Assembly: GCA_013359135.1 (NCBI GenBank)
Contig: JABWCN010000004.1
Span: 1 to 64,000, forward strand
Direction: 5' to 3'
Origin: Pseudobdellovibrionaceae bacterium
GTDB lineage: Bacteria; Bdellovibrionota; Bdellovibrionia; Bdellovibrionales; Bdellovibrionaceae
Length of the DNA: 64,000 nucleotides
Numbering within the stretch: the first letter of the stretch is position 1; each line of letters starts with the position of its first letter. A program made the position numbers and the translations under genes. Shown here piece after piece: positions 24,115-33,527 of this stretch. Below the pieces are notes generated by a model, which saw nothing but the letters and a program-made list of their open reading frames with translations, ran no database searches and had not been told where the DNA came from.

Positions 24115-25413
24115 ATGAAAAAAACTATATTTCTATCATTTCTATTTTTTAGTTTAAGATCAAATCTTGTTTATGCTAAAGGCGGTCATTTAATAGGAAA
24201 TGGAGGCTATGCGCTAAAATGTGATGTTAACGGTTCAACGAACTATGAAGTTTATGATATCTATGAAGCGAAATTACTAACTGTTTTTAACATTTCAAAT
24301 TTAGACTATGGCAAAGGTAATACCTACATCCAAAAAGCTAGATCAATTTTTTCAAGAATTGAACATATTAATCCTTCCCGTTTTAAACAATACATTGACT
24401 GGACAAATGAATTTGAATCTAAGTCTTATTTTACCATTCTAACGCCCCCAAGCCACACTAATGATAGCACTTTAAACCTAATACCTCTTAATTGCGAGTT
24501 GATTCCTGTAATAAGTAATTACCTCAATACTTATCACATCAATACTTTAATTTGGAATCAACTAAATGAAGACCAAAAAGCAACCTTAGTAGTACATGAA
24601 GTTATCTTCAATGAAGCCCTTGCTTATGAAAATAGACACAGCAATTCTTTTTTTGTCAGACACTTCACTCGTCACTTGTTAAATAACTCCATAGCAAAAA
24701 TGAGTCTAAAAGATTATCTAAACTTTATTCAAAATATTTCATTTACTAAAGCCGATGCTCATGGCTTTTCCATTGCTCTTAATAAATTTGATTCTCTTAG
24801 CAATAGAAGAAGTAAACTTAAAGTTGAGTTCTGGGATAACGCCTCCGTAAAGTCTGCAACACTATATTGGAAAGGAACCTCTCAAACTAATGGAATTAAT
24901 CTAGATTACAACTGTGGCCTTGGACACTGGGATCTAAATCAAAGTTTCTTTGTCTCTTTTTATGCAAATCACAAAGTAAATCAATTTCACTACCCTATTA
25001 CGACTATGTTTCCATGTGAATTTAACGTCATTGAATTGAAGCATGTTGGATTTAATGGCAAAATGACCTTTAACTCTATAAAGTTCTCTGAAGAAGGACA
25101 AATAACTTCATTAAAATATCATGGTTATTTGGAAAACTTCCCTTTACTCGAACTTGATACCCCCAAAGATAAACTAAAAATTAGTGCAGGACTAAAACCT
25201 CTAAGTATTGTTCAACTCGAAGTTATTCCCTTTTATAAGATTAGATTGACAGGTATAAATAAGAAGATGTGCCAAGAAGAATTGTTAAATTACTTAGTTT
25301 CATGGAATTCTTCTGATATAAACTCTAGTACCAAATTCATAAGTTACACTATAGATTCAAAAAACAATCAAAATGGATCACTTGAACTTTGCTACAAAAC
25401 ATTAACTAGATAG
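24115..25413 (+). CDS. Large exported hypothetical protein
   Basis: 432 residues with a signal peptide cut near VYA. The mature N-terminus GGHLIGNGGYALKC is glycine-rich. The segment LVVHEVIFNEALAYENRHSN contains HExxxxE and later histidines in HFTRHLL, reminiscent of a metal site but not a canonical HExxH zincin. The C-terminal half looks beta-rich. Such proteins are common in Bdellovibrio-like genomes, but I know no function. The next exported protein starts 11 nt after the stop, so they are likely co-transcribed. Confidence 0.6.
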   Translation: MKKTIFLSFLFFSLRSNLVYAKGGHLIGNGGYALKCDVNGSTNYEVYDIYEAKLLTVFNISNLDYGKGNTYIQKARSIFSRIEHINPSRFKQYIDWTNEFESKSYFTILTPPSHTNDSTLNLIPLNCELIPVISNYLNTYHINTLIWNQLNEDQKATLVVHEVIFNEALAYENRHSNSFFVRHFTRHLLNNSIAKMSLKDYLNFIQNISFTKADAHGFSIALNKFDSLSNRRSKLKVEFWDNASVKSATLYWKGTSQTNGINLDYNCGLGHWDLNQSFFVSFYANHKVNQFHYPITTMFPCEFNVIELKHVGFNGKMTFNSIKFSEEGQITSLKYHGYLENFPLLELDTPKDKLKISAGLKPLSIVQLEVIPFYKIRLTGINKKMCQEELLNYLVSWNSSDINSSTKFISYTIDSKNNQNGSLELCYKTLTR

Positions 25414-25424
25414 GAATACATCTG

Positions 25425-25784
25425 ATGTTTAAAAGTTGGCTTAAAATCTATTCTTATATTTTTATCTTTTCTATCTGCAAGTTAAAAGCGGAAAATTTAT
25501 TTTTATTTGAATCTAACATACAAAGTATAGTTCTAAAAACAAAAGAAAAAAATATTATTATTATAAATCCAACCTATGTTATTCAAAAAAATGGCTCTAA
25601 TTATTCTTATTTTTTAAATTATGACCAGCAAACTATTGAAATTATTTGCGATCAACTTAAAGCAAAAGCTATTTTTTCTGCCATCAAACTAACAAATGAA
25701 GATACCATCAGCTTGAAAAAAAATAGAGAATCTGAAATAGTAAATACAACTAAAAGTATAGATCTACTTATTTGCAGATCTTAA
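25425..25784 (+). CDS. Small exported hypothetical protein
   Basis: 119 residues with a signal peptide (cut near LKA) and two cysteines in the mature part (EIICDQ and LICRS), which may form one disulphide. TAGGA precedes the ATG. It follows the 432-residue exported protein after 11 nt and probably shares its transcript. No family recognised. Confidence 0.6.
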   Translation: MFKSWLKIYSYIFIFSICKLKAENLFLFESNIQSIVLKTKEKNIIIINPTYVIQKNGSNYSYFLNYDQQTIEIICDQLKAKAIFSAIKLTNEDTISLKKNRESEIVNTTKSIDLLICRS

Positions 25785-26142
25785 CTGCTCTTATAGAGTT
25801 TCTAAACAAAAACAAAACAAACAATATTTTTTAATATACCTAAAATATCATCTTCATTTAATTAAATCATTATACTATAATTTAAATTTTTATCAAATGC
25901 TGCATAATGCGCAAAAAATAAAACACCTTTTAATTTAACATTTCTAACTTAAAAATATTGAACTTAAAATTAGATAGACTTTGATTAATTTCCAAGCTCT
26001 TCCAAATAATTTAATATCTATGTAGATGACATTTGATGTAAAAAAAATTGACAGGAATGAAGTTAATACCAATTAGAAATATTATCATAGAAATTTGACA
26101 TCCTACTGAGGTAAAAGAGTTCTTTAATTACTAAGGATTACC
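25785..26142. other. 358-bp AT-rich gap
   Basis: No convincing gene or strong hairpin. TTGACA at 26049-26054 could be a -35 for the lipoprotein gene at 26143, but the best TATTAT (26081 region) is too far at about 25 nt spacing. The remainder is low-complexity A/T. Confidence 0.4.
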
Positions 26143-27213
26143 ATGAAACTATTTTTTTTATCTTCAAGTAAAAATAAGCAGGATTTAAAATCTAATTCTA
26201 TGCAAAACATTCTTTGTTTTAGTTTTCTTTTTTTTGTAACAGCTTGTAACAACTCTTCAAAGTCAAACACTCCTGATTCAACTCTATTACAAACTAATAT
26301 TAATGACCAGGCATTAATTCTAAACTCAACTGTCACTGACAGTGAAGCTTTATTACCTGCTAATAGTTTTACAGTTATAGAAACTTCAACAAACCCTGAG
26401 TTTCAAAACAACTTTTATACTCGCATTCAAAGACAAGAAGACAGCCTTGGATGTTATAACAAAAATATGACTGTTTTTTTAAATTCACCTAAATTTAATA
26501 TAAATGGAAAAAGAATTGATACCTCTCTTAGAATTGAAGACAAATTTATCAAAAGAACAGTTTTTAATGATATTCAATCTGGATATGATTTCACAGTTCG
26601 TCTAGAATTGAAAAATAAAATAAAAGACACTTATAGCTATGACTATCATATGATAGCAGCTAAAGATATAAAATCTAACATCACTTTCGATTTAAGTACA
26701 TTATTTACTAGCACACCTCATGGAATTCTAACTTATTCTAATAGTATACAGCTGCCTTTGAAGAAAATATTTACAACCTCCTTGGGATATAATTTAATCA
26801 ATAACTATAAATTAATAAAAAATGGTACTACTTATTGGAATTGCTTTATGAGTTCAAAAGGCCCTTCAACGCAAAAAGTTTCTTTAATAAACTACCAAAT
26901 CGGCAAAAGGAAAGTAGAAGCTATTCTAGAAGAGACCACAAATAATGGTCAGATAACTTGTGACTTAAAAGAATCTCAAGTTCTAAACACCTCTACCCCT
27001 AGCACCTCGCCCATACTTCCAAATAATACACTAAAAAGTGTCACTTTTGGCAATGGGTTATTGATTTCAAAAGTGATAGCAACAAAAAAAATTAAGTCGA
27101 CTTATTTAGTTCCTTGTGAGGGTGAAAAAATATATCAATCACAAAAACTATTAGTAAATGCTAAAACTATTCACTCCTTAGTTTCTAAATTAGAATACGC
27201 TCCCTTGAGATAA
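26143..27213 (+). CDS. Lipoprotein of unknown function
   Basis: 356 residues. The lipobox is FFVTAC at about residues 31-36, and the mature protein opens with Asn/Ser-rich linker (NNSSKSN). AAGGA lies 6 nt before the ATG at 26143, so I keep this start although an internal Met (26200) would give a more ordinary signal peptide. The body has several cysteines and beta-rich sequence. No family recognised. It is monocistronic; the HD-domain gene follows after 43 nt. Confidence 0.6.
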   Translation: MKLFFLSSSKNKQDLKSNSMQNILCFSFLFFVTACNNSSKSNTPDSTLLQTNINDQALILNSTVTDSEALLPANSFTVIETSTNPEFQNNFYTRIQRQEDSLGCYNKNMTVFLNSPKFNINGKRIDTSLRIEDKFIKRTVFNDIQSGYDFTVRLELKNKIKDTYSYDYHMIAAKDIKSNITFDLSTLFTSTPHGILTYSNSIQLPLKKIFTTSLGYNLINNYKLIKNGTTYWNCFMSSKGPSTQKVSLINYQIGKRKVEAILEETTNNGQITCDLKESQVLNTSTPSTSPILPNNTLKSVTFGNGLLISKVIATKKIKSTYLVPCEGEKIYQSQKLLVNAKTIHSLVSKLEYAPLR

Positions 27214-27256
27214 TCTTTTACATTAAGACTATCTTAGGATATCTTCAAAGGTACAA

Positions 27257-28543
27257 ATGGAAATAAGAGATCCCTTACATGGTTCAATGTTTTTTTCTGA
27301 TGCAGAAGTTTCTGTCTTGGACACTCCAGAATTTCAACGATTAAGAGCTATTAAACAACTTGGTTTTTCAGAATTCAGTTTTCCTGGAGCCACTCATAAT
27401 CGTTATTTACACTCTCTAGGTGTTTGTCACCTAGCTGGTCAAATTTTCGATTCTATTTTTAAAATTTATCCATTCCAAAAATCTTCAAAAAAAAATCAAC
27501 TCCGTCAAGTGTGTCGACTTGGAGCTTTACTTCATGATTTAGGACATGGACCTTTAAGTCACACTACGGAACAAGTAATGCCCAGAGTTGAAGATTTAAA
27601 AATTACAATTTATAAAGAAACTCAGCATAAGAATAGACGTGCTAATCATGAGGACTATACCTTAAAAATTTTGACTGACTCATCTATAACCGACGTTATC
27701 AGAGCTAGTTTTGATTTAGAACCTTATCATGTAGCTTGTCTTATTGATAAAACTCTTCCCACTAAAGATGATTTTTTTATTGATGGAATTAATGATTTTC
27801 GCCCTATTCTTAGCCAAATTGTTAGTTCCGAGTTGGATGCCGACAGAATGGATTATCTAGAAAGAGATTCCTATTTCTGCGGAACAAACTATGGTAAAGT
27901 TGATATTGAATGGTTAATCCAAAGTCTAACTTTCAGAATTCTAGATCAAAAATTATATCTAGCCCTAAATCGAAGAGCACTTTACTCTTTTGATGATTTT
28001 CTAATTTCCAGACATCACATGCACTTAATGGTCTACTTTCACCATAAGAGCATTATTTATGAAGAAATGCTTAATAAGTATCTAACTTCAAAAGATTGTC
28101 AGTTTTTTCTTCCATCTAAAATTGATGAATATATAAAATATAATGACTACAAATTATATGAACATCTAGCAAACTCAAATAACTCCTGGGCTCAGCGAAT
28201 TGCCTTAAGAAAACCTTTTCGTGTGCTACTTGAGCTTCATAACATTGGCATAAACCAAAGATCTGAATCAATTAAAAAAATAATAGAATCTCATGGTATC
28301 GAAGTGATATGGGCTTCTTCTCATGCCAGGCTTTCAAAATACCATTCAGGATCCGAAGAAGATAAGGCCATGGACATATATGTCGTTGATCAATATGATA
28401 AATGGGATAAGCCCACACCAATTAACAACTCCACTGAAATATTTAAAAAGTATGAAGGAACTCGTGTGATTGACAGACTATATGTCGCACCTGAAAAATA
28501 CCAAGAAGCTGAAAAAATATTTAAATCATCTGAAATTAAATAA
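27257..28543 (+). CDS. HD-domain phosphohydrolase (COG1078, SAMHD1/dGTPase-like)
   Basis: 428 residues of the HD superfamily, metal-dependent phosphohydrolases related to dNTP triphosphohydrolases. It opens with IRDPLHGSMFFSDAEVSVLD and FQRLRAIKQLG, followed by the metal site: H in THNRYLHSLGVCHL, HD in GALLHDLGHGPLSH, and the distal D in SSELDADRMDYLERDSYFCG. These are the classic COG1078 blocks. The likely substrate is a nucleotide, perhaps a dNTP, but this is not established from sequence. The C-terminal region (ARLSKYHSGSEEDKAM) is typical too. Confidence 0.87.
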   Translation: MEIRDPLHGSMFFSDAEVSVLDTPEFQRLRAIKQLGFSEFSFPGATHNRYLHSLGVCHLAGQIFDSIFKIYPFQKSSKKNQLRQVCRLGALLHDLGHGPLSHTTEQVMPRVEDLKITIYKETQHKNRRANHEDYTLKILTDSSITDVIRASFDLEPYHVACLIDKTLPTKDDFFIDGINDFRPILSQIVSSELDADRMDYLERDSYFCGTNYGKVDIEWLIQSLTFRILDQKLYLALNRRALYSFDDFLISRHHMHLMVYFHHKSIIYEEMLNKYLTSKDCQFFLPSKIDEYIKYNDYKLYEHLANSNNSWAQRIALRKPFRVLLELHNIGINQRSESIKKIIESHGIEVIWASSHARLSKYHSGSEEDKAMDIYVVDQYDKWDKPTPINNSTEIFKKYEGTRVIDRLYVAPEKYQEAEKIFKSSEIK

Positions 28544-28770
28544 TAACCATAGTGGTAACAACTTACTAAAATTAAGCCTAAAGAAAAGAGAACCTATTAC
28601 TTTATTTCAAAAAAAATCCACACTCACAATTTTAAAATAAGATATTCCTTTTTCAAATTTAGAATTTAAACTTACCTATCTCATCTTCATATGATCTTTC
28701 TTAACAAACTGAATCTAAGTAGACTATCGTCATATATACAAAACCACAAATTTTAACTAAAATAAACTTT

Positions 28771-29880
28771 ATGAATACTTTTTTTCTTCCAAGAATATTT
28801 TTAATAGTGCTACTCATAGTACCAAACCGGCTTTTTTCTCAAGAAGATAATCACACCGTACAAATCGAATTCATTTCTGATTTGAATCATCCAGAAGTAT
28901 CTATGGCCTATCGTTTTATGGTTGCTGATTTTCTACAGTCTGGTGGCAAAGGTCGCACTTTTTTAGTCAAAACTGATACTAAAGATACCGCAGGTTATTA
29001 CTTAGCTGTAGACAAACTCCCCTCTTCCATTAATCCGAAGGGAAACTCACTTATCACTAGAGATCCCAAAGTTCTTGCTAGATTGCAAAAAACACAACAA
29101 GAAGGGATACCACTTTTTCTTGAATCTATTGATCACAAAATCGATGCACAGGTTTTCGGAGATGATACACTTGGTAAATCCTTACGACTTGCCGCTTTTC
29201 CAAAATCAAAAATAAAATTTTTATTATCCGTATCGCCATCAACCAGAGAAGATATTTTAACTCACGAAATGGCCCACATTAAACACAAATTCCCGTCACA
29301 TCCGATCGCTTTATTTTTAGAACAACAGAAGACTTTGATAAAGGAGCCATCATTCTCTACAATCAGAAGAGCTTTGACAGAATTGGGAGCTTACAATGAA
29401 CAGCATTCCTACCTAGAGAATCTAAAAAAACAAGGACAAAAGAGTATCTTGATATTAGCAACAGACTCTACCAAAAGTCATCATGTTGAGATCGCGGACT
29501 TTAAAGATATTTATAAAAAACAAATGGATGAAATCCGTGCCAGTTCAGGAATGTATATGAGTATGGTCTCGGCAACATTTCGTAAAATCCCCTCTGAAAG
29601 CCAATGTGCCTTGATAGATCAAATAAGAAACACCCTATCTGGAATGGGTTCTATCGAATCTGAACTTGTTCAAGAGTACCCCCTTCAACGATGTACGGAC
29701 TCTTCACCTTCCGGTAAAAACTCCTCCCAACCCTTACGTTCCGTGCTCACCACAATCCTGTTTAGATCTTTCCCTGGCGCCAAAGGATGCAATTCTGGCG
29801 TATGAACCAAATCAAATTACTCGGCTCGTGCGTTCGTCAGTGTCGATCGCAAATTAATTGGTATCTACGTTAAGAAATAA
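28771..29880 (+). pseudogene. Exported HExxH metallopeptidase-like gene, probably frameshifted twice
   Basis: The main frame encodes 344 residues (28771-29805): a signal peptide ending near LFSQ, a zinc-metallopeptidase motif THEMAHIKHKF (HExxH at residues 165-169), and E204 in ALTELGAYNE as a possible third ligand. Near the end the frame looks wrong. Around 29690-29800 the +1 frame reads better (CLDLSLAPKDAILAYEPN), and then the original frame resumes after its TGA with NYSARAFVSVDRKLIGIYVK and ends at 29880, one base before the convergent gene's end. This suggests two compensating indels, one possibly at the CCCCC run at 29679, giving an original product of about 369 residues. A sequencing error would look the same. 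Confidence 0.5.
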
Positions 29881-29881
29881 T

Positions 29882-30640
29882 TTATCGTGCGCGGTTACCA
29901 GGAGCTGCAGGTGCTGCTGGAGTGCGGGGCGATATCACGTCGGCTTTATTATACCATTCCATTTCGCTACATGCTTGCAAGTAACCAAATAGATTTTGTG
30001 CACCTAGGCTGGTTGCTTCGCCCAGATTCATTTTTTTAGATCTCCACGTATTGGAAACCTTTTTAATGTCCGAATTGAAATCTGTTTCCAAATTCTTAGA
30101 TTGTTTTTCCGATTTTAAAGAGAGTGTGAACGTATTGGACATAGCTTCACATGTTTTAGCGATGGCTCTAGCTTCGGTAGCGTCCTTCGCGCCAGCAACG
30201 GCCGCCATTTGGGTGCATATTGATTTTGAAACTACATAGCAGTCTAAGTCCTTACATATAGTCCGTCGAGATAGCGTATTACCCTCTCCGAACACCGATA
30301 TATCAGTCCAATCAATGCCGTTTTCTTTTCCCTCAGTGATAATAGATTCAAAGGCTTTTGATCCACGACGATTAATCGTCACAGAGCCAGTTGTGCCATT
30401 TTTATCGAATTTCCATTTGTCTTGGAGTGGACTCTTGATAGTTTGAGAATACCCGAGATTAGTTAGATGACTTAAATCTGTATTGTCGAAATTTGTATAT
30501 CCATATCCGTAAACAGTGGTGCCAACAGTACCATTAGCTTTATCTGACCACATGTAATTTCGTCCCGCACGGTACTCCATGGTCGCGCTAGCAAAACTTC
30601 CTAGTGCTGAAATTAAAATAACTAAGTTAGTAAGTTTCAT
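29882..30640 (-). CDS. Exported hypothetical protein with Pro/Ala tail
   Basis: 252 residues, signal peptide cut near ASA, four or five cysteines around residues 137-163 (RTICKDLDCYVV, KSICTQM, KTCEAM), and a C-terminal RTPAAPAAPGNRAR tail. No family recognised. Its G+C is clearly above the surrounding sequence (36 of 60 bases in 29881-29940), hinting at a different origin or constraint. The ATG is preceded by AAGGAGA on the minus strand. Confidence 0.65.
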   Translation of the reverse strand: MKLTNLVILISALGSFASATMEYRAGRNYMWSDKANGTVGTTVYGYGYTNFDNTDLSHLTNLGYSQTIKSPLQDKWKFDKNGTTGSVTINRRGSKAFESIITEGKENGIDWTDISVFGEGNTLSRRTICKDLDCYVVSKSICTQMAAVAGAKDATEARAIAKTCEAMSNTFTLSLKSEKQSKNLETDFNSDIKKVSNTWRSKKMNLGEATSLGAQNLFGYLQACSEMEWYNKADVISPRTPAAPAAPGNRAR

Positions 30641-30742
30641 AAATTCTCCTTAATTTAAGTTTTATAAAGTAGCAAAGCGGTAGCTCTTTTCGAAGCAGTC
30701 ATGCTTATTAAATATCGACTAAAATATTAATAGAATAAAAAC

Positions 30743-30784
30743 AAAAAAAGAGCTCAAACTTCGTAAATTTTGGCTCTTTTTTTT
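30743..30784 (-). terminator. Terminator of the 137-residue protein gene
   Basis: AAAAAAAGAGC pairs with GCTCTTTTTTT around an A/T-rich loop, with T runs on both strands. It lies 50 nt after the end of the minus-strand gene at 30836. Confidence 0.75.
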
Positions 30785-30835
30785 AATGATAGCGGTCTAA
30801 TTACTTCTTATTAGAAAATATCAAACTAGCTGAAA

Positions 30836-31249
30836 CTAGATGGTTTTCATTTCCAAGTTAGCCGCAAAAATAACTACACCTTTTTTATCATATTTTAACA
30901 ATCTGTGCCAAGTGCTGAAGGCATTTCTAAAATACACTACACCATAAGAAGTATCTTTAATTTTATATATCATTGTACCTCTAGGAAATCTGCCACTAGA
31001 CTCTACATCAGCTTCTAATTTTCCTTGAATCTCCAAAGCCGCCATCCTAGTACAAGCCGTAGGTTCACCGATAGCATTCAAGGAACACGTATTTCTATCA
31101 ATTTTTAATAGCACCTTGCTATCTTCAACTTGCAAATCAATTTTTCCACTTCCAGAAACATAACCTGTGGTCCAGTTTCCATCCATAAATCCCTCAGCAA
31201 ACAAAAACTGAGACATCAAAAGTCCACCAATTAAAAATATTTTTTTCAT
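30836..31249 (-). CDS. Small exported hypothetical protein
   Basis: 137 residues with a signal peptide ending near LFAE and a beta-rich mature part. Two cysteines (NTCSLN and TACTRM) may pair. AGGAGG precedes the ATG on the minus strand. It resembles small periplasmic lipid- or matrix-associated beta proteins only in a general way. No family recognised; monocistronic with its own terminator. Confidence 0.65.
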   Translation of the reverse strand: MKKIFLIGGLLMSQFLFAEGFMDGNWTTGYVSGSGKIDLQVEDSKVLLKIDRNTCSLNAIGEPTACTRMAALEIQGKLEADVESSGRFPRGTMIYKIKDTSYGVVYFRNAFSTWHRLLKYDKKGVVIFAANLEMKTI

Positions 31250-31502
31250 TCAAACCTCCTAATTTAGTTACAATAATAATCTTACAAGACAATCTTACAA
31301 AATCAAATCACCGCAAAAGCAGTCATTGTTTTTATAACCATAACTAAGCTTTTTGACTATTGATTTAATTATTTACGCAATAGCTTATCTTTATAAAAGA
31401 CATTAAATATTTTTAACAAAAAAATCTTACAGACAAAACTCTAGAAATCTTCGAGTTTCATTTTAACACAATAAAAATAATATCTTAGAAATATTAAAAA
31501 CC

Positions 31503-31529
31503 TTAAGAAAATTAATTCTTATCCGAGAT
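31503..31529 (+). promoter_or_regulatory. Sigma-28-like promoter of the chemoreceptor
   Basis: TTAA, 15 nt, TCCGAGAT. It shares spacing and the CCGA core with both flagellin promoters and lies about 85 nt upstream of the chemoreceptor start. It occupies the middle of the 365-bp gap upstream of this gene; nothing else was recognised in the gap. Confidence 0.5.
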
Positions 31530-31613
31530 TTTAATAACTCTCTTGATTTCAGGTAAATACTCAGACCATACCAAAAAAGAGACAAATATTATCTACTTTA
31601 ATGCGGGGGAAAC

Positions 31614-33455
31614 TTGAATAGCTTTAAAAATATGTCAATAAAATTAAAAATTGCATTACCCGTTGGGTTTTTAGCATTAGCTGTTTTCGGACTAATGTTT
31701 TATTTAATTTCCTCAGAAAGCCACAAAACAACCAAAGAAAATGCTGAAAAACTTCTACTAACCACAGCCAAAGCTCATTCTAAATCTATTGAAGTAGAAT
31801 TTAATTCTGCCCTAGACGTTGCAAAGGTTTCTGGTCAAGTACTGCTAGCAAAACACAAATCAGGATTTTATAACCGAGAAATAGTTGTTCAAGAATTAAA
31901 AGAACTACTAGTTGGAAATCCTAACCTGATTGGTATGTGGGCTGGATTTGAACCTAATGCTTGGGACAAAAAAGACTCTGCCTACATAGGCAAAGAATGG
32001 CATGATAAAACTGGAAGGTTTGTTCCTTACTGGTCTTATAAAAACAACTCACCTTACATAACAGCCTTACTTGACTATGAAAAGCCTGGCGATGGTGATT
32101 ACTATTTAGTTCCATTGAAAAGAAAAAAGGAAACTATTATTGAGCCCTATATTTATCCAGTTGCTGGCATACCAACACTTATGACCTCTTTGACTTTTCC
32201 CTTAATAGAAAATGAAGTAGTTATTGGAATTTCTGGAGTTGACATTGGGCTGAAAAAATTAAAAGACTTTGTTGATAAAATTAAGCCTTACGAATCTTCG
32301 CAGGCTTACATTGTTTCAAGCGGTGGGAACTGGGTAACTCACCCTGATGACAGTCTGATTTCAAAATCAGCACAATTTGATTTTGAGCATGAATCTATTA
32401 AATCGGCTATTAGCAAAGGTGAAGCTTTAAGCGTTACAGGAAAAGATCCTAAATCACATGTTGAGTTTATCGTTAATACTTTTCCGATTTCACTTGGTCA
32501 AAGCGATACCTCATGGGCCCTTTTAATTAAAACTCCAACAAGCGAAGTCTACTCTTCTGCAACTTATATTTTGTGGCAACAGGTGGTAATTTCTTTTTCT
32601 GGACTTGTTATTCTCTTACTTACTGTTTATTTAGCTTCTTCTTATATTTCAAATAACATTAGTAAACTATCCAATAATCTATCTACATCCAACACTCAAG
32701 TTTCTGATGCTATTCATCAGCTGTCTACAGCAGGACAATCTCTTTCACAATCAGCAACATCTTCAGCTTCATCTTTAGAGGAGGCCGTTGCCTCGCTAGA
32801 AGAAATCACATCCATGGTAAAATCAAACTCAGATTATGCTAAAGAAGCTGCTGAAATTTCAACGAAAGCAGCAGAGTCTGCAATTACCGGAGAACATGAA
32901 ATGAGAGAGCTCATTGAGCAAATGAAAGTGATTTCACTATCTTCTAAAAAAATTGAAGAAATTATAAACGTTATAGATGACATTTCTTTTCAAACAAACC
33001 TACTGTCTTTAAATGCTGCCGTAGAAGCTGCAAGAGCTGGAGAGCAAGGCAAAGGATTCTCAGTGGTAGCCGAAGCAGTCAGAGCATTAGCTCAACGTTC
33101 TTCTTTAGCGGCTAAAGATATCTCGACACTTATAAAAGATTCCGTAGAAAAAATAGATCGTGGAACAAAAAAAGCTGACCTAACTGGTGAAGTTTTAAAA
33201 ACTATTGTTGAATCGATCAAGAAAATTTCTGAATTGAATAATGCGATTTCATCTGGATCCCAAGAACAAACATCAGGAATTCAACAGATCAGCCAAGCTA
33301 TGAATCAAATAGACCAATCTGTTCAAAGCAACGCTTCATCATCAGAAGAAATAGCTAACACAGCAGAAGAAATTAATAATCAAGTTTCAAAAATGGCAAA
33401 AGTGGTCGTTGATATTAATGATGAAATTTATGGCCAACACAAAAAAGCTTCTTAA
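31614..33455 (+). CDS. Methyl-accepting chemotaxis protein with Cache-type sensor
   Basis: 613 residues. The first membrane helix is at about residues 13-30; a large periplasmic region (about 35-310) has the dCache signature YWSYKNNSPYITALLDYE and LTFPLIENEVVIGISGVDI; the second helix is VVISFSGLVILLLTVYLA. The cytoplasmic hairpin tip is ISFQTNLLSLNAAVEAARAG, followed by VVAEAVRALAQRSSLAAKDI. There is no clear HAMP domain. It senses a small ligand outside and signals through CheA/CheW. The start is TTG with GGGGGA just upstream; an ATG at 31632 is an alternative. Confidence 0.93.
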   Translation: MNSFKNMSIKLKIALPVGFLALAVFGLMFYLISSESHKTTKENAEKLLLTTAKAHSKSIEVEFNSALDVAKVSGQVLLAKHKSGFYNREIVVQELKELLVGNPNLIGMWAGFEPNAWDKKDSAYIGKEWHDKTGRFVPYWSYKNNSPYITALLDYEKPGDGDYYLVPLKRKKETIIEPYIYPVAGIPTLMTSLTFPLIENEVVIGISGVDIGLKKLKDFVDKIKPYESSQAYIVSSGGNWVTHPDDSLISKSAQFDFEHESIKSAISKGEALSVTGKDPKSHVEFIVNTFPISLGQSDTSWALLIKTPTSEVYSSATYILWQQVVISFSGLVILLLTVYLASSYISNNISKLSNNLSTSNTQVSDAIHQLSTAGQSLSQSATSSASSLEEAVASLEEITSMVKSNSDYAKEAAEISTKAAESAITGEHEMRELIEQMKVISLSSKKIEEIINVIDDISFQTNLLSLNAAVEAARAGEQGKGFSVVAEAVRALAQRSSLAAKDISTLIKDSVEKIDRGTKKADLTGEVLKTIVESIKKISELNNAISSGSQEQTSGIQQISQAMNQIDQSVQSNASSSEEIANTAEEINNQVSKMAKVVVDINDEIYGQHKKAS

Positions 33456-33460
33456 AACCT

Positions 33461-33495
33461 AAAAAGCCTATGAATTTTAGGTTTCATAGGCTTTT
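33461..33495 (+). terminator. Strong bidirectional terminator
   Basis: AAAAAGCCTATGAA (33461-33474) pairs with TTCATAGGCTTTTT (33482-33495), with T runs on both strands. It serves the chemoreceptor on the plus strand and the convergent thiolase on the minus strand. Confidence 0.88.
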
Positions 33496-33527
33496 TATTT
33501 AAATATAATTATCAAAAAACTAATTAA

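Noticed and set aside
24115-25413. HEVIFNEA as a zinc protease motif
   Set aside because: It lacks the second His of HExxH and no third ligand is obvious, so I did not call a peptidase.
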